A stretch of 31,810 bases of DNA, taken from positions 1 through 31,810 of the forward strand of contig WKLE02002083.1 of the NCBI GenBank assembly GCA_014885115.2, in the 5' to 3' direction. Both the position numbers and the translations under genes were made by a program. Below the pieces are notes generated by a model. That model was not told the DNA's origin. It did not search any database and was given only the letters and a program-made list of their open reading frames with translations. Source of the DNA: Asterionellopsis glacialis. Taxonomy: Eukaryota; Bacillariophyta; Plagiogrammaphyceae; Rhaphoneidales; Asterionellopsidaceae. How positions within the stretch are numbered: the first letter of the stretch is position 1; each line of letters begins with the position of its first letter. Positions 29,442-31,810 of the stretch are shown in pieces.

Positions 29442-31182
29442 ATGAAGCAAGATACAATGCCAAAAATTGCAACATTATGGGGATGGAATGATTATTTTCT
29501 TACTGTTAAAAATAGGACAAGGATTGCAAAAGCTGCTTGTAACCAGGTATTGTACGATCTGGGGTATCCAAAATGTTTGGCATACACCCAGATTGCTGCA
29601 TGGTATGCATCTTTAAATAACATGGTAAGTAATGGTGAAGACGTTGATCCTTTGCCTCCTTCAAATGCAGGTAGTAAACAATGTACAGATGAACTAGATA
29701 AAGAACATCCAGGGTATCTCCATGAATTGTTTTGATGTGCACAGGTTGTGAAGGGATTGTTTTCAATGTTCACTGAATTGGCAGAAACATGAATAAAAAA
29801 TCAGGAACTCCAGGTGTGCTACATCCAACTATCTGCTTATCTTGTAATCAACTAACTACTTGGTTCTACCAACAGGGTGGAAAAGACTCAAATCCTGTTG
29901 AAAAACCTTTGTTGACTGATGAGCACAAAAAAAATAGAGTTGCTTGGGCAAGAAAGTAATTCAACAATCTTATTGTAGATCCACTAAAACCTGTTGCTTT
30001 TTTAGATGAGAAGTGGTTTTATACAACAAACCATCATCAAAAGCTTAAACTGTTACCTAAGGGACACAATGAAATAGAGATTTCAAAATACCAAAGGCCA
30101 AAGATTTGTTCATGGAGGCATCCAGTCAAGGTTAGTTGTTGTGTTTTGTTTTGCTTGAAAGTAGTGCCCTACTACTAACTCTCCTCTTATTTTTTGCCAT
30201 TCACCCGGTTTTAAATCAGGTCATGTATATGGGTGTAGTGGCTTGTCCAAATAAAGAAAAAAACTTTGATGGAAGAGAGTTTATGAAAAGGGTTAGTGAA
30301 TGAAAGAAAGTAGCAAAGGAATCCAGGAACTCACAGTTTTCAATTGATATACATGTTAATGACAAGTTGAATGGGGGGCATTGGTGGACAATACTTTCCA
30401 ATATTGTTGAGGACAATGAAGATGTTACTGTACAATATTCCTTGGATTTCTTGATTGACATGCATGATCTAGATAAGTTTGTAGCCAAGTGATTGTAATT
30501 TTATTATGTAACACATACAGGTCCTGATAAGAAGAAGAAAAAGTTTGTGGACTTGAATAATGATCAAGACTTGAATGAATTGGGAAGGTTCACCAATTTG
30601 GATGGGACACAGAAGGATTTGACTCTTACAGATGTACAGCTTTGTGTCAAATTGGAAAAGGGCAATGAAGTGAATGAGGATGGTGTGTCTTGCAACTCTA
30701 AGTTTATGTTGAAATGGATTCCTGAAGTGACCAAGGCTATGAGAGAAGTGTACCATTGGATACCAGCAACCAAAACATTGTATTTGGTGATGGATAATGC
30801 TAGAGGTCATGGAACGGATAATGCTAAGGAATTATACGTTGAAGAACTCAACAAACATAACATTGAAACAATCTGGCAAGTACCAAGATCACCAGAGATG
30901 AACATGCTAGATTTGGGAGTTTGGATGAGCATTCAAGCAGCTGTGATGAGGGTTCACCATAATCGTTGCCGCCATCATGATGCATTGGCTAAGAGTGTAG
31001 ATGATGCATGGGACAACTATTGAAATGAAAGGGCTTTTGAAAATGTTCATGGATGATTGAAAGCTGTTTTACAGTCAATTGTAAAGGATGAAGATGGTAA
31101 TAAGCTTGTGGAGGAACACAGAGGGAAGCTTTTCCAAGATGCAACAATTGTTGATCTACAGGAACCACAGTCGTTACCTTGA
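29442..31182 (+). pseudogene. Mariner-like transposase remnant with plant-type LDLG motif
   Basis: Starts in one frame (KIATLWGWNDYFL ... HPGYLHELF, TGA 29733), shifts near 29785, and continues as KDSNPVEKPLLTDEHKK, FLDEKWFYTTNHHQKLKLLP and, after an 89-base GT-AG intron (30131-30219, phase 0), VMYMGVVACP, LVMDNARGHGTDNAK and RSPEMNMLDLGVW. Catalytic Asp codons are at 30005, 30793 and 30910; 38 residues separate the last two, close to the DD39D spacing of plant mariner-like elements. In-frame stops: 29957, 30301, 30490, 30496, 31021, 31054. Most are reachable by C-to-T from CGA or CAA. All three catalytic Asp survive, but the gene is dead. Confidence 0.75.
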
Positions 31183-31269
31183 TAGATGGCCTGCAGTCAT
31201 ACACAAACGGTATGCTGACTTTCACGCAAAAATGATAAGTGAGTCGATGAAAGAAAAGGAATCCCAAAA

Positions 31270-31329
31270 AATTGAACCCATTGAACCGCAGTTCAATCTA
31301 CTCAGAGTAGATCTCTTGTTCAATTGAAC
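31270..31329. repeat. Cluster of TTGAAC / GTTCAA inverted motifs
   Basis: ATTGAACC occurs twice (about 31271 and 31280), followed by GTTCAAT (31291), the hairpin TCTACTCAGAGTAGA, and the perfect palindrome GTTCAATTGAAC (31318-31329). It sits just past the mariner remnant and may be a subterminal repeat block. Confidence 0.4.
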
Positions 31330-31450
31330 CTGCACTATTCTGGCAGCAATATTGAAAAGAAGGTGAAAATATTGAAAATAGATTAAAGTTTGTTAGAGTG
31401 AATAAATTGTGAGCTATTTTAACTAGTAGCTAAAAATACCCAACAATTCA

Positions 31451-31810
31451 CCGATTCATCTTCTCAACCCAATTGCAGTACGGGATCCTACGACGGATCT
31501 ACTTAGAGTTTGGTTTTAACATGTGAACCAAACTTCCCAAGGCAGCCAATCAGAAGATGCCGAGTTGGTGCGTCACCGTGTTTTGGCGTGACACATCATG
31601 GTTCTGCTGCGGAGTGGAATTTGATGCGCTTTGCTTGTGACATCAGCGTTTGCATGAACGTAACGCGTCACTGCGTATTCGTATCTGTCCACTCGATGAC
31701 ATCATCCCATCATCTTGTCTGTCCGTGTGATATTGATTAAAAATATATATTCTAATAAATTAAACTTCTTCATTATTTATATTTTCACCATCAATGGTTT
31801 CATTGTTGTC
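31451..31810. other. CpG-rich unique DNA after the transposon tract
   Basis: CpG and GC rise abruptly. Several TGACATCA/GCGTCA/GTGACA-type boxes (about 31568, 31587, 31638, 31694) suggest a promoter of a gene beyond the window. A 76-codon open frame here has no support as a gene. Confidence 0.35.

Larger units (their letters stand above)
27873..31450 (+). mobile_element. Composite of decayed class II DNA transposons
   Basis: Two transposase remnants of different superfamilies lie head to tail in one CpG-poor tract with no host gene between. No terminal inverted repeats or TTAA/TA target duplications could be assigned with confidence, so the limits are approximate. The right limit is set by the return of CpG near 31450; the left limit could lie well upstream of 27873. 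Nesting of one element in the other, or deletion joining two elements, would both explain the missing PiggyBac C-terminal part. Confidence 0.55.

Noticed and set aside
30490..30528. Possible short intron in the mariner remnant between two in-frame stops and a CAG
   Set aside because: Only about 38 bases, no in-phase join results, and the frame is unchanged on both sides; point mutations explain the stops better.
31510..31740. 76-codon frame at the right end
   Set aside because: Composition and motifs look like a promoter; no ATG start and no family.
1..31810. tRNA, rRNA, CRISPR array or bacterial operon features
   Set aside because: No cloverleaf, rRNA-like or regularly spaced repeat found by eye, and all gene structures are eukaryotic.

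Overview
The window looks like nuclear DNA of a diatom, probably a pennate one. The genes are eukaryotic, with short GT-AG introns of about 90-210 bases. Three or more products begin with a secretory signal followed by a Phe-led transit peptide, which is the bipartite plastid targeting signal of algae with a secondary red plastid. A calcium/calmodulin-type kinase, a PAO-family Rieske oxygenase and diatom/oomycete-type DNA transposases fit the same picture. Species cannot be named from the sequence alone.

Layout. 263-4817 (-): one eight-exon gene encoding three tandem CaMK-type kinase domains; the third has lost its catalytic Asp. 5963-6658 (-): small protein with a tripartite signal for the thylakoid lumen. 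7736-9244 (+): 6-phosphofructo-2-kinase whose bisphosphatase half has lost its catalytic residues. 9721-11482 (-): plastid PAO/Tic55-like Rieske oxygenase, two exons. 12939-14675 (+): FLVCR-like MFS transporter. 15313-15876 (-): decayed gene of unknown family. 16422-17525 (+): 2-oxoglutarate/Fe(II) oxygenase. 17619-18860 (-): plastid glucose-6-phosphate 1-epimerase, three exons. 19608-20504 (+): four-helix COPI-associated-like membrane protein with an EF-hand tail. 23089-24543 (+): senescence/spartin-domain protein.

Two tracts differ sharply from the gene-bearing DNA: about 20.75-22.57 kb and about 24.8-31.45 kb. They are AT-rich, very poor in CpG, and hold broken coding sequence rather than intact genes. 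The second carries a PiggyBac-family transposase remnant, an accessory ORF with a RING-like half, and a mariner-like transposase remnant with the plant-type LDLG motif. Many of their in-frame stops are of the kind made by C-to-T change (CGA to TGA, CAA to TAA, CAG to TAG). Together with CpG loss this suggests methylated, silenced and decaying transposons. CpG-rich unique DNA resumes near 31.45 kb.

The intact genes do not form an operon-like unit. Two loosely shared themes are sugar-phosphate metabolism (PFK-2, glucose-6-phosphate epimerase) and plastid targeting (lumen protein, Rieske oxygenase, epimerase). Several intergenic regions share a palindromic motif built on TACCTGGTACCAGGTA, which could be a common regulatory element or a small repeat. 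No RNA gene, CRISPR array or complete mobile element with defined ends was found.
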